DNA of 64,000 nucleotides, taken from assembly GCA_008360975.2 (NCBI GenBank), contig CM039184.1, positions 69,729,056-69,793,055 on the forward strand, given 5' to 3'. The notes below the pieces were generated by a model. It was not told where the DNA came from. It was given only the letters and a program-made list of their open reading frames with translations, and did not search any database. The DNA is from Lichenostomus cassidix (taxonomy: Eukaryota > Chordata > Aves > Passeriformes > Meliphagidae). The position numbers and the translations under genes were made by a program. Numbering within the stretch: the stretch's first letter is position 1; each line of letters begins with the position of its first letter. Positions 25,518 to 38,965 of this stretch are shown in pieces.

Positions 25518-26851
25518 AATGTCCTTTTTTGAAAATTTATAGGCATTTTGATGTAGGTTGGATCTTAAAATGCAAGGTCTAAGTTAGAGGGAGAACAAAA
25601 GAGAAAACTCACATAAAAAAAATAAACCTTCTTTTTCTAGTTTTCTTTGAGAGTATTAAAAGACTGAGGTTGTCAGTAGCGGAGATGTAAAATGTAGTAG
25701 GGAGAAAACTTTGAATACATAAGCAGATTCAACTGAGATCCCTATTCAGCTGAATCCCAGAAATACATCCTTATTTCTTGCAACTTAACCTAGCTGGAAA
25801 TCACTCAGAGTGCAGAAGTAACACTATGCTAAGTTCTCTTACAAGAGTGTTGTGATAAGCCACTCTTCTGGCAGGTTACACCTCCTGAATTTGGGTGGCT
25901 GCTGTTGCTGTGGGTGTGGGGGCCTTTGGAAAGAAAATCCTTGGAATGAATACAACTAGTAAAATTACAGCCATGTCTGTTATTGATTAAGAAAAGGTTT
26001 TGCAATCATTTAGATGAGTAAACTTGGCCCAGATTGTAAATGTAGATGTTCCATGGATGAAAGGAGGAGTAAGTGACAGCTGTAGCTGGGTGTCTGCTTT
26101 TCAGCAGCAACACAAAATCTTTTGCAGACAACAAAAATTCTGGAGCTTCATGATGTGCTTTACACTGCCATTCTCTGTCTGCCCATCAAACACAGGAGCA
26201 CAGGGACATGCAGCACAGTGTGCAGGAGTCAAAGAGATTGTCTGTTTCTTTTGGCTAAAGCCCTGTGGTTCTGAGGCCCCTTGCCAAGCAAACTGAAGCA
26301 GGGCACATGCCAGTCATACCCCTGTCCTTAAAGGACCATCTTTGTCAAAATAACAAAAAAAAATAGAAAACTCCAGTCTCCCATAAACGAGGCTCAGAAG
26401 GGGTGCCTCTATGTGACTTAAAAAGAAGCAAGAAAAATAAAAGGCCCCAAGCCACCAAGAGTTTGTAAAAACCGTAACTAAGGGTAATGAGAAAATGAGA
26501 ATTAGCTTTTATGTGCTGTCTAAAAAAATGACTAGTCAACATATGAAGCACAGTTAAAAATCCAGCCAAGTACTATTTGCCAAGAACAATGAAAAATGAT
26601 CAAAACCTTTCAATTATTGCTACTTAAATGAAATTTCAAAATAAAAGGGAAAAGTGAAGATGTGTAGCTTTGCTTTTGGTTTAGCTCTGTTGCACAAAAG
26701 GCAGCAGATTTCCTGGGGCTTCCACTTTCAGCAGAGGGATGTGCAATGCAAACAGATTTCAGGGCCCTGCAGGAAATTTCATGAGTTGTTTGTCCAAACA
26801 TCAGACTGGAGCAAATCGCAGGAACCTGCATTATCCTTGGGGTGACCCAGT
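25518..26851. other. Gene-free unique DNA
   Basis: No repeat or exon is recognised. Short frames up to ~90 codons lie on both strands. Confidence 0.6.
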
Positions 26852-26880
26852 ACATTAAAATGCCGAGCATTTTAAAATGT
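26852..26880. repeat. Imperfect inverted repeat around GCATTTTA
   Basis: ACATTAAAATGC is followed by CGA and then GCATTTTAAAATGT. The arms pair fully except for a 2-nt bulge. This is a possible hairpin without further context. Confidence 0.75.
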
Positions 26881-27821
26881 TTCATTTTATAACCAAGAAG
26901 GTCTCTGCCTGTTCATTTGGATAGCTAATGCAAATTTTTCTATTAATAACTTGCTAGACAGTATATCCTAGTTAGTGCTTCAAGGTTTTTTTGCCATTGT
27001 TATTTGACTAAGAAGAAAATATATGGGTTCTTCAGGACATTTAAATTTTGTTTAAAAACCCCAAACAAACCCAAACCCAACAGGAAATAACCAGAACAAA
27101 ACCTACATGAAGTTGATGCAGAAAAAAAAGGACTTTTTCTTACAATCAAATGTGAGTTAACAAACAAGTAATTTGCTTCTGAAAAGGGACATAAATTTCT
27201 AAATTAATTTAGACACCTTTTAAAAGAGGATTTGAAAATCCTACTGACAGCATAGCTAGATTCCTTATCAAGTACTACTGAAGGGAGAACTGAAGAATTG
27301 GGTTTTCAGTTCTGTAAATAATTACCTCAACCTATAAACAGCTAAAAATGTCTGCCAGGAGCCAGATCTTCATGCAGAGACTGCAACACTACAGAGGCAT
27401 CATGTAAACTTTTCACTGGTTATCCTTGCTCGTTTGGCCATCTGTATTCTCACATTAAAGTTTAGTGGAAATGGGCAGAAGTTTCTGTAGACACTGCTGT
27501 GTTCCTGGTTCAGAAAATCAGTTGTGAGATTACAGTTAAGGTGTGGGAATTCTTGGGAAGCTTAATTTTTATGCTGCTCAATCTCCTTTTGAAGTGCTTT
27601 GTAGCACCAGACCAACTGTATTTGGTACAAGAGGGAACAGTGGTAGAGACTGAAGCAGTCATTTCACCAGCAAGTGAAAAGCAGTTGTCAAATGGCATTG
27701 TCAAAATTTTTTTCAAGGGCCGTCTTTACAGCAACAACAAACTGTTACATGTAGGAGGAAGTACTTATTTATCTGATTTAAATGAATACAATCTGGTTTC
27801 ACTAATTCGTTTCTGGCAATA
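26881..27821. other. Gene-free unique DNA
   Basis: An A/C-rich tract lies at about 27050-27090. A plus frame at 27499-27822 (107 codons) resembles no protein I know. Nothing else is seen. Confidence 0.55.
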
Positions 27822-27990
27822 ATTAGCATGTTGCTCAATTTATTTTAATAGCACATTAATTTGATTCCCGATCTTGCCAGAAACGCAACCAGAAGCTTCA
27901 CAGTAACAAAATATATCTCTAAGAGGAGCTTCCAGAGCTCTCTGTAAAGGCGGTTATTCAGGAAACTATTTGCATCAGTTTATTAAGTGT
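27822..27990. promoter_or_regulatory. Candidate conserved non-coding element (unproven)
   Basis: This stretch differs from its AT-rich flanks. It keeps isolated CpGs, has no repeat signature, and combines AATTAGCAT, a TTAATTTGATT block and a perfect octamer ATTTGCAT (27968-27975, POU-factor site). These properties suit a developmental enhancer, but motif content alone is weak evidence. There is no coding potential. Confidence 0.15.
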
Positions 27991-30900
27991 AACTTTGTAA
28001 TGCAGTTCTAATACATAACTTTTACCCAGAAACATAAATTAGCAATGCAGAAAAAACATGCAGTGGAATCAGGCAAAAAAAGTACAGTTATTTTATAGAG
28101 GCTCTATGGATTTTCTTAAGAGAGAAGAAAAGAGTTTAACAAGGCAGGCAAAAAATTTTGCTCTACGCCATGAGGCTGCCCAAGGTGTCAGGCTATTTCT
28201 AGGACCCTCATCCCATAAAATTCAAGTTTTAAGACATAGTAGGTATGAGCTGGTGCAAAAGCAGACTGTGGAACACAAGCTAATCCCTTGGATAAAACTC
28301 TTCAGCAGAAACCTTTTAAAAGCAGAAGAGCATAGGAAGAATCAAGGACAACTTACAGAGGTCTTCCTTCACGGTGTGTGGGTTTGGAGCTAGCACAATG
28401 CCCAGGTGGTTTCCCCTGTAAAGCAAATTTTTGCAGCCTTGCTAAATACTTCAGAAAGCTGTCTGAAGGTCAGAGACACTGGCAGGTTGAAACAATGCAA
28501 GTGGACAAATATTCTGTGGGTTTTGGTGAGTTTCCTGTGGATGGCCACGACAGCCTGGGCACCAATCAGCTCTGTGGGACTGGTGGATTTTCACCCTTTC
28601 TGCTCTAAGAATATACCTCTAAGTGAGAAAAGACAGACAAGATGCTCTCTCAGTCTCATCTACCTTAACCCATATTCAGCAGCTCTGTCTCTGTGGCAGC
28701 AGCCATTTCAAATGTTAACACAGAGAGAAAAAAAAATTAATAGGCTGCTGCTTAATTTTAATGGGGGAAAATATATCTCCTGATTTAAGATTTTCTCATG
28801 TTCTAAATCTTTTCAAAGATCTTACTCATCATTTCAAGGTATGTTTAACTACTTTCATTATCTATTTCTCAGAACAAAATTAATAATTTGGGAACAATGT
28901 GCTTATTCTCGCACTATGCTTCCAAGGGATTTCAGTAAATCTTTGTACCTACTGTGTAAAACATGAAGCATGTTTTTCCTTGTATTTTAAAACATAAGAC
29001 CCATATGTAATTAGAAAATATATATGAGCTTTCTAAAATGATATACTTAGTAAATTTTTTTTCACTAAAAATAGCATTTTGTAAAAAAGGTCAGTGTTGA
29101 TGTGGGAGAAAACTGAACGTCCTGAAAACATCAGTCCACAGTACACAGGAATGGTGTCCCAGCACAAGAGCATGGCAGCATTTTAGAGAGCCCAGAAACT
29201 AGCATGCATGGGGCACTAACAGTATAGCCCCAATAAATCTTGTTAAGGGAATTTCCAAAACAAATACTTCTGCTGTAAGCTGACTTCCCCTCCAACAGCT
29301 TTGCTGCAGACTTGTGTTTCTCAGGAATAAAGGGTATTTTGTATGAAAATCTGCTTTCTGTGCACGAAATCAGTCAAAAATAGAATAGGTATTTCCAGTT
29401 CTCAATCAGATCAGCCTATATCCCACAAATCAATGGATAATTTTTCTGTGTTTGGAAAGCATGCTATATTTTTAGTTATGATTTTTAATGCGCACAGTTG
29501 AAGCCCTAACATTGACAGTACTGGGTACATAAACAAAATATTAGAATTAAAATGTAGCATGGAACCACCATTATGCCAGATGAACACATTTATATTTATC
29601 ATCTGTAACACTGCAGAGTGCCAGTTTAGCACCAGCTGGAGTCAACATGGTTCCCACTGTTCTCATGAATTGTTGCTTAGAGAATGAAGATGCACCCTGT
29701 GGCTTCCTTTGTAAAACACCCCTGCAGATCCCGTTTTCTTCTTTCTTTTATTGCTCTGCTATGGGCAGTTCTTCCCATCCTGCTGAGGAGGAGCAACTAG
29801 AGGAATTCAGAGGAAGAGTTTTGATGGAGTGATGGTACCAGTACTGTCTAGTGCAGGATGGACTTTGTGGTGCATGTTGCAGAAGTGTCTCCACAGCTGC
29901 TCATCCTCTCTTGCTTTCTGTTCAGGTCAGGGTTTCATCTGACTGAAGCAGTAATAATGTGACTTTTGGTTTTGTTCCAGAAGTCTGTTCCTGCTCATGT
30001 TTTACAGAACAGAAAGTTCTGGAGCTGTGAGGCAGTTTCTGAGGGACAGTGTTTTTGTGCTATGCTCATGACTCTATGACTATGGTATTCTTTTGCCGAG
30101 ACTTACTTGCTTTAGTTGCTGATAAAAATAATTTCAGTTTATCCACATCTACTTGCAGACTCTGTTACCACTGGGACCTAGTAATAGCTCAGCTGAAGAA
30201 AAAGCAGGGAAAAAATCAGCCATCTTGAAACAGTTTGTTTTAAAATTTTTGAAATCAAACATTTGTCAGACTAAGTTCAGAAAGTTCACAGAGGTACCAT
30301 TTATAAAAACACTATTTGATTTCAAGGGAACAAACCTTCCTTAACGACTTTGTGGGTCACACAAAATATTTGTGACAAGTATGTGGCTTTTTTAAGGCTG
30401 AGCAATAAGGTACATACCACTGCTGTGGAGTGACCAGTCTCACAGTTTCTTTGTGTAACCATCATTCCAGCAACACATTGACAAAAGCTAAAATCTGTAA
30501 GCACTGAGCTCCTGTTTCAATTAGGGCAATTTGAAAAATCTTACTTCCCTAGAAAATTTTTCAGCATCTTAAAATGGTTAGCTTCTAAAGTCCCTCAAAG
30601 TCTCTTTTCTCTAGAAACTGTTGTTTTAGTTTTATAATTAACATCAATAGTACTTTGCCTTTAGTAAATGGTACATTACTGCTTTAATACCCAAGCTGTT
30701 CACTGTGAGAAAACATCTCATTTACAGAGGAGGGACTCAATGGCCGTGTCTTTGTGCCTCTGAAAGTGCAGCATCCCAGGACAGATGTAAACACAGCATG
30801 GTTCACCTCCTGCAAGCTCTCCATCTGCATGGCTGCCTTGGTAGAGCTGCAGGCTGCCTGTGGGACAGGCTGAATGCACAGGAACGTGCTGGGCAGCCTT

Positions 30901-33385
30901 GGACCTGCAAGTTCTCTTGTGCTGGGGAGGAGGCTTCCTGTCCCTGGTAAAACCACTCTTGCAGGCCTCCCATATTGAAGAGCTGAGGCTTAACAGGGCC
31001 AGTAGAAGTGCTCTTTCATGAATTATACAGACAAAGAGCATTTTTCCCTATGAGGTAGAGAGAAGAATGGGTTGTACTTTGTCTTTTCTGGTTTGAAGGA
31101 AATTGGCTTTTCCTTGGCAGGACATTTGATTTTCTGTTTATTCCCTTTTGTTCTTGGATGAAGAATTAAAGGCCCTGTATTCATATCTCCAGTTTACTTC
31201 AATTAATTTCTGCATCTTCTGTTTTTCTTTTTAGTCAATTATCTTGTTAGTGTTGACAGCATGGGAATATCCCTCACATTCTTAAATACTGCAGGTAGCC
31301 ACCAGCACAGGATGAAATGCCAGGATCACCAAATTTGTTTTCTAACAATACAATTATGATGGGAAAGTAAACACAGAAAGACAGCTTTTACAACACAAAT
31401 TCAGTGATGAATAAACTCATCTTGAGATAAAGGGAATGAAAAACTTGTTGCTTTTCCAATTTTAGGAAAAGGCTATAAAAATATTTAAGAGTATGAATGC
31501 TTAGCAGGAACCCTCTGTCTTACCTGGGATCATCCAAACCCTGTGCTGAGGAAAGGAATTAATAAATGGCAGGGCAAGACCTATTATTTATACACTGTTT
31601 ATGCTTGCACACTACAGGTGACATCCTGTCCAACAGACACTGTCCTTGTGTTTTGGTCAATGAAAAACCCACAAGGTTTGTCTGTCCTTTTCCCCTCAAG
31701 TTATGTTTAGATTATGGGTACTTTTATGGATAAGTCCTATTCATAATGGAACTTCTAGTATATGTGGAACATGTATATTCTGGATATCTTCCCTGAAGCA
31801 ATAATAAGCTGCTTGTAGCATTAGAGAATTGTAATTAAACCTTTCTAGGAAGGTTATTTTTCAATCTCTTATGGACTGTTCTCACCATTCTCTTGCTTGT
31901 AATACTGCTTTGAAAAACAAAGTATGCCCCCCTATTTACAGGGCATTTTGCTGACTTCTCAATTTTCTTTTTATACATTCCTCAGTGTCACTTACAAGGC
32001 CAAATCCTCCTGTATGTTATGCTAATACAAATAAGGCTGATGTATCCAATGGGGAAACTGTGTGTACAATGTGCTTCTGTGATTTTTGGAATGGAGATCA
32101 TGTCCATATTAAAATGTCTGTGTGTTATCAAGGTCACAGACTCTGCAGTAACGGATCAACTCTGTCAATATAAATGAGAACATATCTTCTTAATCCAAAT
32201 TTATTCATCTTCAAAGCAAAATTAAAAGACCATAATTCCAGGCAAGCTTTATGGGAGTCTTAGCTTAATTACTGGTGAAGTGAGGTTGCAATACAGTATC
32301 ATTATTCTTGGCAAAATAAATGTTGCCATTTTTAGACCAGGACATCACACTTTGATCAAATTTTTCAATATTTTTGGTGACCTTTCTGTTGTAGTCATCC
32401 CCTTTTCTCCAAGTTGATTGGAAATGTGATATTAACATATAGCAAAAATGTATGTCTGTGTGGTACAAAAACACTGGAACAAATGATAGAGGTTCTGACT
32501 GGTGAGAAATCAAGTTTTCATTGGTATGATGCTGATTACATTCATTTTCATGGGTTTTGTTTTATTTTGTTTTTTTTTCCAGAGACACAGGCTTTGAAAT
32601 CTGCATACTGTGCTGTCAACAAGCATGACTTAAATCAGATGAAAGTTTTAGCACTGTTTAAGAAATAAAAACCTATCAGGCCTGTTGAACAGTGAAAATA
32701 ATATCTATTAATATTTTATTCCAATTAAGCTTCCTACAGAATATACTAATTAAAAACAGCACAAATCATTTGCAGCTAAGCTACTTTCAACTTAGGTAGT
32801 TGTTTAAACTTGTGGGTTTAAATAGCAGAGTTTTCAAATATGGGTTTGGGTAAAAGTTGCTGACATCAATGCATTTGTGGAAGAAGAGTGTTCGAATTAG
32901 TTTGTGGAAATTGCAGTGAATATCTCTCTGATCAAGTCTGAGGTTGGGGAAAAGTTCAATGATAAACCCAAAGATAACTCTGTGAAATATTTTGAAATCC
33001 CCCAAAATAATGGGCATGCTTTTGGAGCAGGATTCCCCCTGTCACAGGGCTGCCTGCTGTTAATGTGGAATTGTGAAAAGGATCAGCAAAGCACTACAGA
33101 TTCCTCTGCCTCAAAAAATACTCAAAACCCTACTTTGTTTCTACCTCTTCCAATTCAGCTGATACTGTGAGATAACATTTAGTGTGTTATGTCTGACTGG
33201 TACATGAAGGAGCAACAGAGCTATTGGGGCAGTTGCTTTCCTCTGTCTTTTCATTTATTTGTGTTTCAGAGTCACCATCACACTCCCCAGGCATTACACG
33301 TCATATTATGTCCTTTCAATTTTCATAAAATAAAGTCAACCTGGACTTCAAATTCCAGAGATGAGAAGCATGATTTCTTTGATTT
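27991..33385. other. Gene-free unique DNA (5.4 kb)
   Basis: No interspersed repeat, exon or RNA gene is recognised. Slightly GC-richer pockets lie near 28.4-28.6 kb and 30.74-30.96 kb, where frames of 60-125 codons occur on one or both strands with no family resemblance. The rest is AT-rich. Confidence 0.55.
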
Positions 33386-33448
33386 AGTTTTTTGTTGTTG
33401 TTTGGTTGGTTGGTTCTTGTTGGTTTTGGTTTTGTTTTGTTTGTTTTT
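33386..33448 (+). repeat. T/G low-complexity tract with GGTT units
   Basis: A G/T-only stretch including three GGTT units, then GGTTTTGGTTTTG-type words, with almost no A or C. The GG doublets could form at most a two-tier G-quadruplex on the plus strand. The complement gives a Lys/Asn/Gln/Thr-rich frame that is an artefact. Confidence 0.88.
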
Positions 33449-34817
33449 CTTCTTATGCCAGCTCTGAAATGGTTTCACATGGAGGGTTTTCAAGCAGTTA
33501 AAATTAGCCCACCTGTGTGTTGTGTACCTCAGTATCAAGTCCTGGAGACATAAATCCAACATTTCACCAATACAGCAGAGATTTAACACTGTCCATCATG
33601 GATGTCCAGCTCACCTCCTGCATCAACCTGTGCAGTGCAGAGGATCCCAGTGATGGGAGCTGGCTAAGGACTTTTTGCCAGCCTGAGGAGCACTGGGCTT
33701 CTGATGTGACATGCAGTTGGAAAAAAGGTTTAAGTAGGACTTGCTGCCTGCCCAAAAGCCACTGTCCACCCCTGGCAGAAGAGACATTCAGCCAATGCTA
33801 AACTCAAAGCTCAGTAGGAAGCACAAGTCAGGAACTAAGCCAGGACAAGATACTGCTGACAAGATAATAATTTAACTTTTCCTTTGTTACCTGCAATGCT
33901 TGATGAGCTGAGCTGACCTGTTTAGGTGAGAACTCCCTGTCTCTCACTGGGTTCCTGCACACATCCCCAGCTCAGCTGCTCTGTAATGGAAATGGCACTT
34001 AGGTGATGTTCTGCTCAGAAGGAAAAGTCAATGGCTGAGCCTGAATTCTGGGCATTGCTTTTGTTTTGCATGACTACTATTTAATTTTAGAATTCTTTCT
34101 TAAAATATTAACATATGCCATGCTTGTGTCTGACCCAAGATGAGTACTTCAAAATGTTACTTTGAACAAATCCAAATTTGAATTGACCAATTTCAGAAAA
34201 AGAGAAGTCAGCAAAAACACGGAGTTGAAAAACCTGAAGACCTCTGTATATGCTCATCCTTTTTGTAGGTACTCTTTTTTGAATTTAACCTTTTTGTGGT
34301 TGGCCATATTTCCTGGAACAGGCTAGCAGAACTAAACTTTCAGTAAATAAAAGTACTTGGTGAAAGGACATTCACTGTAGAGCTTAGCAAATAGAGTCTC
34401 ATTTCCATAAAAAATAGAGTGGAACACATCACTGGATATGTGATACATGAAACATATTAAAGATATGTGGTAAACTACATCTAACTGTGTGTTTTAATCT
34501 CTGAGAGATTATACAAAAATTCAACTTTAGGACAGCTTTCTGTACTCAGAATCAAGAAATGCTGTAATTTCTTTGTGGGCAAACTTATTCAGATTCTTTT
34601 TGACTCAATTTAATTTCTCATTTAGATTAAAAAAAAAAAGATAAAACATTAGGATGCCTCGCTAAGTACATACAGTGAGTGGGATTTGCTCAGAAATAGT
34701 TTATCCTTTCTTTGCTGTGAGTTTGTGCCTCTTCTTTTTGCTTGATGTTGTTGGAGAACTGCTTTGAAGCAGAGTATTTACTTGATGACTTTCCTATGGC
34801 ATGATCACTGTGGTATC
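33449..34817. other. Gene-free unique DNA
   Basis: A GC-richer pocket at 33.6-33.8 kb produces frames of 60-95 codons on both strands but matches no repeat or protein family that I recognise. The remainder is AT-rich and featureless. Confidence 0.55.
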
Positions 34818-34935
34818 TGAGTGCTTCATAAATATTAACTAATAAATCTTCACAACTCCCCTGGGAGGTGAAGGCATGCTATTAGCCAAATTTGACTGAT
34901 GAGGAACTGAGGTATTTAGGTAAAAACTTGCATTA
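34818..34935 (-). mobile_element. Ancient MIR/CORE-SINE-like fragment, minus strand
   Basis: In reverse orientation the order of MIR landmarks is kept. 'tattaactaataaatcttca' corresponds to the MIR TTAACTCATTTAATCCTCA block, 'caactcccctgggaggt' to its CAACCCTATGAGGT block, and 'gatgaggaactgaggta' to GATGAGGAAACTGAGGCA. The copy is strongly diverged, as expected of a repeat fixed before the bird-mammal split. Similarity is judged by eye. Confidence 0.72.
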
Positions 34936-36637
34936 ATTTTGGGAGTCCGCTCAGTATAATTCACCTCTCCCTGTTTCTAGACTCCTTGCTGTGAAGCTGG
35001 CACTTAGTACATTGGAGGATCCTGGAGGTCTCTGCAAGGAGGGGACTTTTCAGAGTCACAGCTGTTAAGATTCTTCTAGAATTCACTCAGAAATCTTGCG
35101 GATCAGTTCATCTAAGCACCTATAGATTTGTGAGACTACTTAGTTAGCAGAAAAGTTTTAAATATAAGTATTTTTTCCCAGTTGAAAAAATATCAGTAAT
35201 ATAAATGTCGTTTTTCTGTCACAACCTTCTTTAAAGTTTGAGTGCTGGAATACTAGATTTCTACATAAAATGGTGAAAATTATTTTCTCATGGTTAAAAT
35301 GCACTTAAAGGTGTTTTTACATGGGCAAAATCTTATAATAATCCTTAGTATCCCCCTTAGAAATAACTGAGTCATTTGGGACAAGGCAGAAAATCATTGA
35401 AATGTTTTTCTTGGTTTTCTCTGAGTTTCTAAGTGCAATAGTAATATAAAAATTATCAGAAATTGATTAGTAATAGCACATACAGAAATCTGATCTCTTA
35501 GTATCACCAGGAAAAGGAAAGTTCTGTTGGTAAAATTGCTCTTTTTACGAAATTAATCATAGTTGCATATATATGTATGTAGGTATTGTGTATCACCTTT
35601 TGCTTACACTGACTGGTCAAATGTTAAATGCAATATTTAAGATTTTTACATTAATTTTAGTTAATTTAACTTAATTAACCAGGTCAAAGACCTGAGTCCA
35701 TGAGAAATTGTTTGATATTGTTTTATGTTACTGATTATCAGGCATATTACAAAAGATCAAGAATTTCAGTACTTGAAAAATAAGTGCTTACTAGATGTAA
35801 CAATGAATTGATTCTTCTGCAGTGAAAAGGACGTGGAGGAGACAGAATTACTCTTCTTGAGTTATAAAATGGTGAAAAATGGGTGTTTATGCCATCCTCA
35901 CTGGAGAGGAAATTTATTTCCCTACATCAACTTAAATTATTAATTAATTAATTAATAACATACACTAATTGGGAGGCTTGTAGGGTGATACTTGTCCATG
36001 TCTTACCCCTCCTCATAGCTAACCTCTGTTGCTTCTGAGGGAGGTAAGAACCTTTATCCCAGTCTGCACCAAAAAAGATGTCATGGCAAAACACTTATTT
36101 TCAATTCTTTAGATGCATTTTCAAAAATCCAAAAGCATGAAATTTGTAATCCTTATCTTAATGCAGAACTACAGAGCTTGTGGGGGATGTGCATGCAAGT
36201 CCTGGTCTCCCTGGGGCTCAGAAATAAAAGACATGACTGATACTAATCCAATTCAAGGAGTTCAAACCCAGGCAGATTCTCCAGTCTTATTCTTCCTTTC
36301 AAGCCATGATCACAAGCCAAGGAATTTCTTCCAGGAGATGGATTAATTCTGTTCTGGAGAAATGTTTCTAATATCACTTTACAGGTTCAAGGAGTTAGTA
36401 AAGCTAAGTTGTTCAAGTATATAATCGGTGGTATTTCTCTGAAATTTCATCTTTTGTGAAATTTCAGCTACTTTGAAGTCGAGTTGCCTAATTTCCATTT
36501 CTTGTCATTGGATCTCATTATGTCATTGTCAGCAAGGTTCAAAGGCCTCCCACTATTTCATGTATTCATGATCAAGCCCTTATTTTACAAGTTGAGTTCT
36601 TTTAGACTCAAATAATGGGGTTTATTTTTCCCATCCC
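34936..36637. other. Gene-free unique DNA with a short TTAA run
   Basis: AT-rich, with a (TTAA)n run at 35934-35957. No exon or repeat family is recognised elsewhere. Confidence 0.6.
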
Positions 36638-36785
36638 TTAGTTCATTATTTTGGCCCTCCTTTGAACTGCCTTTGCATTTTCACATCCTTCATCTGTGGA
36701 CAGCAGAGAAGACACAACATTGCTTGCACTGGTCTTGCTAACACTGGATGTGGGTCCATAACTGCTCATTGACAGATCCTCTAAT
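36638..36785 (-). mobile_element. Possible old CR1/L3-type LINE fragment, minus strand
   Basis: 'ttggccctcctttgaactgc', then 'cacatccttcatctg', then 'acacaacattgcttgcactg' and 'gtcttgctaacactgg' follow the order seen in reverse-complement CR1 copies. In those the order is 'gcccttctctgga...', 'tgtccttc', 'acacagtactc...' and 'ggtctcaccagtgc'. It is much more diverged than the other CR1 copies, so it would be an ancient insertion. A chance resemblance is possible. Confidence 0.4.
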
Positions 36786-38881
36786 TAGCAGTCCCTGTTG
36801 GCAGAGTCTATTATGTACTCTTAGTGCTACATAAAATAATTTCCATGTTGACTTTTCTATGATGTTCCCATAATATGCAGAGGAAATATCCCTCTAGGGC
36901 TCTAGCTGTATACAATGTACTCATTATTTTGAAAACAAATCTACAGGTGAACTCCAAATATTTATTATTTCAGTACATTATATATTTAATATGTTAAAGT
37001 GCATCTGTGAATTATTTTAATCTCCAGAAAAGGTCACTTTTCTAACATGGGAGTACAAAAGCTAAAAACACCTACCATCATAATAAATGAGATCAAAAGT
37101 GTTTAGCAAACCAAATGAGAACTAGTTCTTCAGTGTAAACCTGAACAGAAAGTGTGTCAGTGTCTTTTATGTTGAGGTCACATGTGTGATCTCAGCTTTT
37201 TATTTTGTTATTCATATATCTTTTATACATTTAGTCCTTCAAGGCACTTGTGGGCAGTTACTAAAGCAGTTTTCATCTTGGCACATGCTTCTCATTGTAT
37301 ACACAGTCCATGCTGCTGACTGGGGGTAATTCAGCAGTATCCTCCACCAAAAGCCAACCCTTCACAAATAACCAGCACCTCTGAACCTCATGAGGTGGCT
37401 GAGGCGACAAATTTATTGCAAATGTTTTCTAGGACTTTGATGCTCTGAATTGAATGTTTTTGTCAACAAGTTGCTTTCATGAATGTGTGTCAGGAACACA
37501 CACCAGTGAGCAGAACTGTACTCTACCAGTACATGTATAGCTTAAATGCAGGTGGCTACCTCAGATAGCACATAGAAGGATTCCTAAAAGTGCTTGTGAT
37601 GAGCTAGTGAGAGATAAGAGCAGGTGTTTTATGAAGATATCTTGTGGTTGTATGAAGATATCTCTGAAATAGTAGTTTGCAGAGTGCTAAGTGACTTACA
37701 GCAACGAAGAGTATTGCTGGAGGAAGGCTGACCACAAGCTGCCTTCCAGCAAATACTTTGCTCCAATACTGCTGGGTTTATGCAAAATAATACCAATTGG
37801 ATTGGATAATACCAATTTTTTTCAGTATTTTTTTTCCAAACAGTGATTCTGGGCACTCATTTTTATAAGCAGCTGGAATTTTAAAAATAACAAATACATC
37901 TCTTTCACATAATGTAATATATTTTGTTGGGATTCTCAACTAGAACCTAGTTCAAAGCACTCAAAGTCAACAAAAAGTAAACTCTTAGCTGTGTGCCACA
38001 AAAAGGCACCATGGTGTTAAGTACTGTAGGAAAAGAAACATCTTACAGACAAATAGATAGACTGTGATTCTCAATTTCTTAGAAGTTATTGCTTGTGATT
38101 ATTAATTTACGGTGTGACTGTTTTCTATTGTGAAAAGAAGCATAGCAAAACTTCACATTTTTTATTCATTTTTACATGTCAATTCTTCTGTCGTTAAAAA
38201 TCTGTTTATAGAACTTTCTAAATAATCACTAAGGATACATTTTACAAGGAAAATATAATAAGAAATAATGTTTATCTTGTCTTCAAGAGAAATACTTTTC
38301 TTGAGATTCAGATAAGCTTTTGTTTCTAAAAAAAGTATTATTCATATTTATCTAGACCTTTCTTCCTCATTCTGGTTTACAGCGACTATGCCAACTTAGA
38401 TTTGGCTTGTACACTACATATAAACAAACTTTTATACAATTGAGACTAGCAAAAATATTTGTCACATTTTATTCTGATTTAATATATTTGATTCCAAACA
38501 TTCTGTTATGATGATTGAAAAGCTAGCATTGCACTCACTTCTGCCAGTTCTCATGGGTGAGTCCTATAACACATTATATTTGTCCCTAATAGGACACAAC
38601 CCCCAAATCACAGGGTTATGTGAGATTCAGCTCTCCTTTAAATGGGAATTATGTTTCTAACCCTAGAGCAAAAGCTTGAATATATAAAGCTTATACTTTT
38701 AAAAAACATTCAAACACTCCTGGAATAAATAATGAGAGTGGGTTTTTGCCCCCATCTAAAATACTTCTAAGTGCTTCAGCTCCTGAATGGCCTCATTTAG
38801 CAAAGCTGCTTTGAATGTCCAGGTCTGAAGAGCAGTGATGTTGCCTACAGAGGCACTGACCCCGAGTGCATCCTCCTGCCT
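36786..38881. other. Gene-free AT-rich unique DNA (2.1 kb)
   Basis: Two small repeated words occur: 'tatgaagatatct' twice near 37630-37662, and 'ataataccaatt' twice near 37790-37816. No exon or repeat family is recognised. Confidence 0.6.
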
Positions 38882-38914
38882 GGGGTTTGTGGGCAGTGAG
38901 GGGTGGCAGGGGGG
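38882..38914 (+). other. Canonical G-quadruplex motif
   Basis: Four G-runs of 4, 3, 4 and 6 (38882-38885, 38891-38893, 38900-38903, 38909-38914) are separated by loops of 5, 6 and 5 bases. This fits the G3+N1-7 rule. It sits in a GC-rich pocket (38.8-38.97 kb) inside otherwise AT-rich DNA. Confidence 0.8.
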
Positions 38915-38965
38915 CTTGAGCCTCAGCTGGAGCTGAGGAGCTGAGGTTAGACTGGGGTAGAGTGG

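Noticed and set aside
33323..33589. Lys/Asn/Gln/Thr-rich minus frame
   Set aside because: Its unusual composition comes from the T/G low-complexity tract at 33386-33448.
36240..36275. 'ggagttcaaaccc' word resembling a tRNA T-arm
   Set aside because: No matching acceptor stem, D-arm or anticodon arm could be folded around it.
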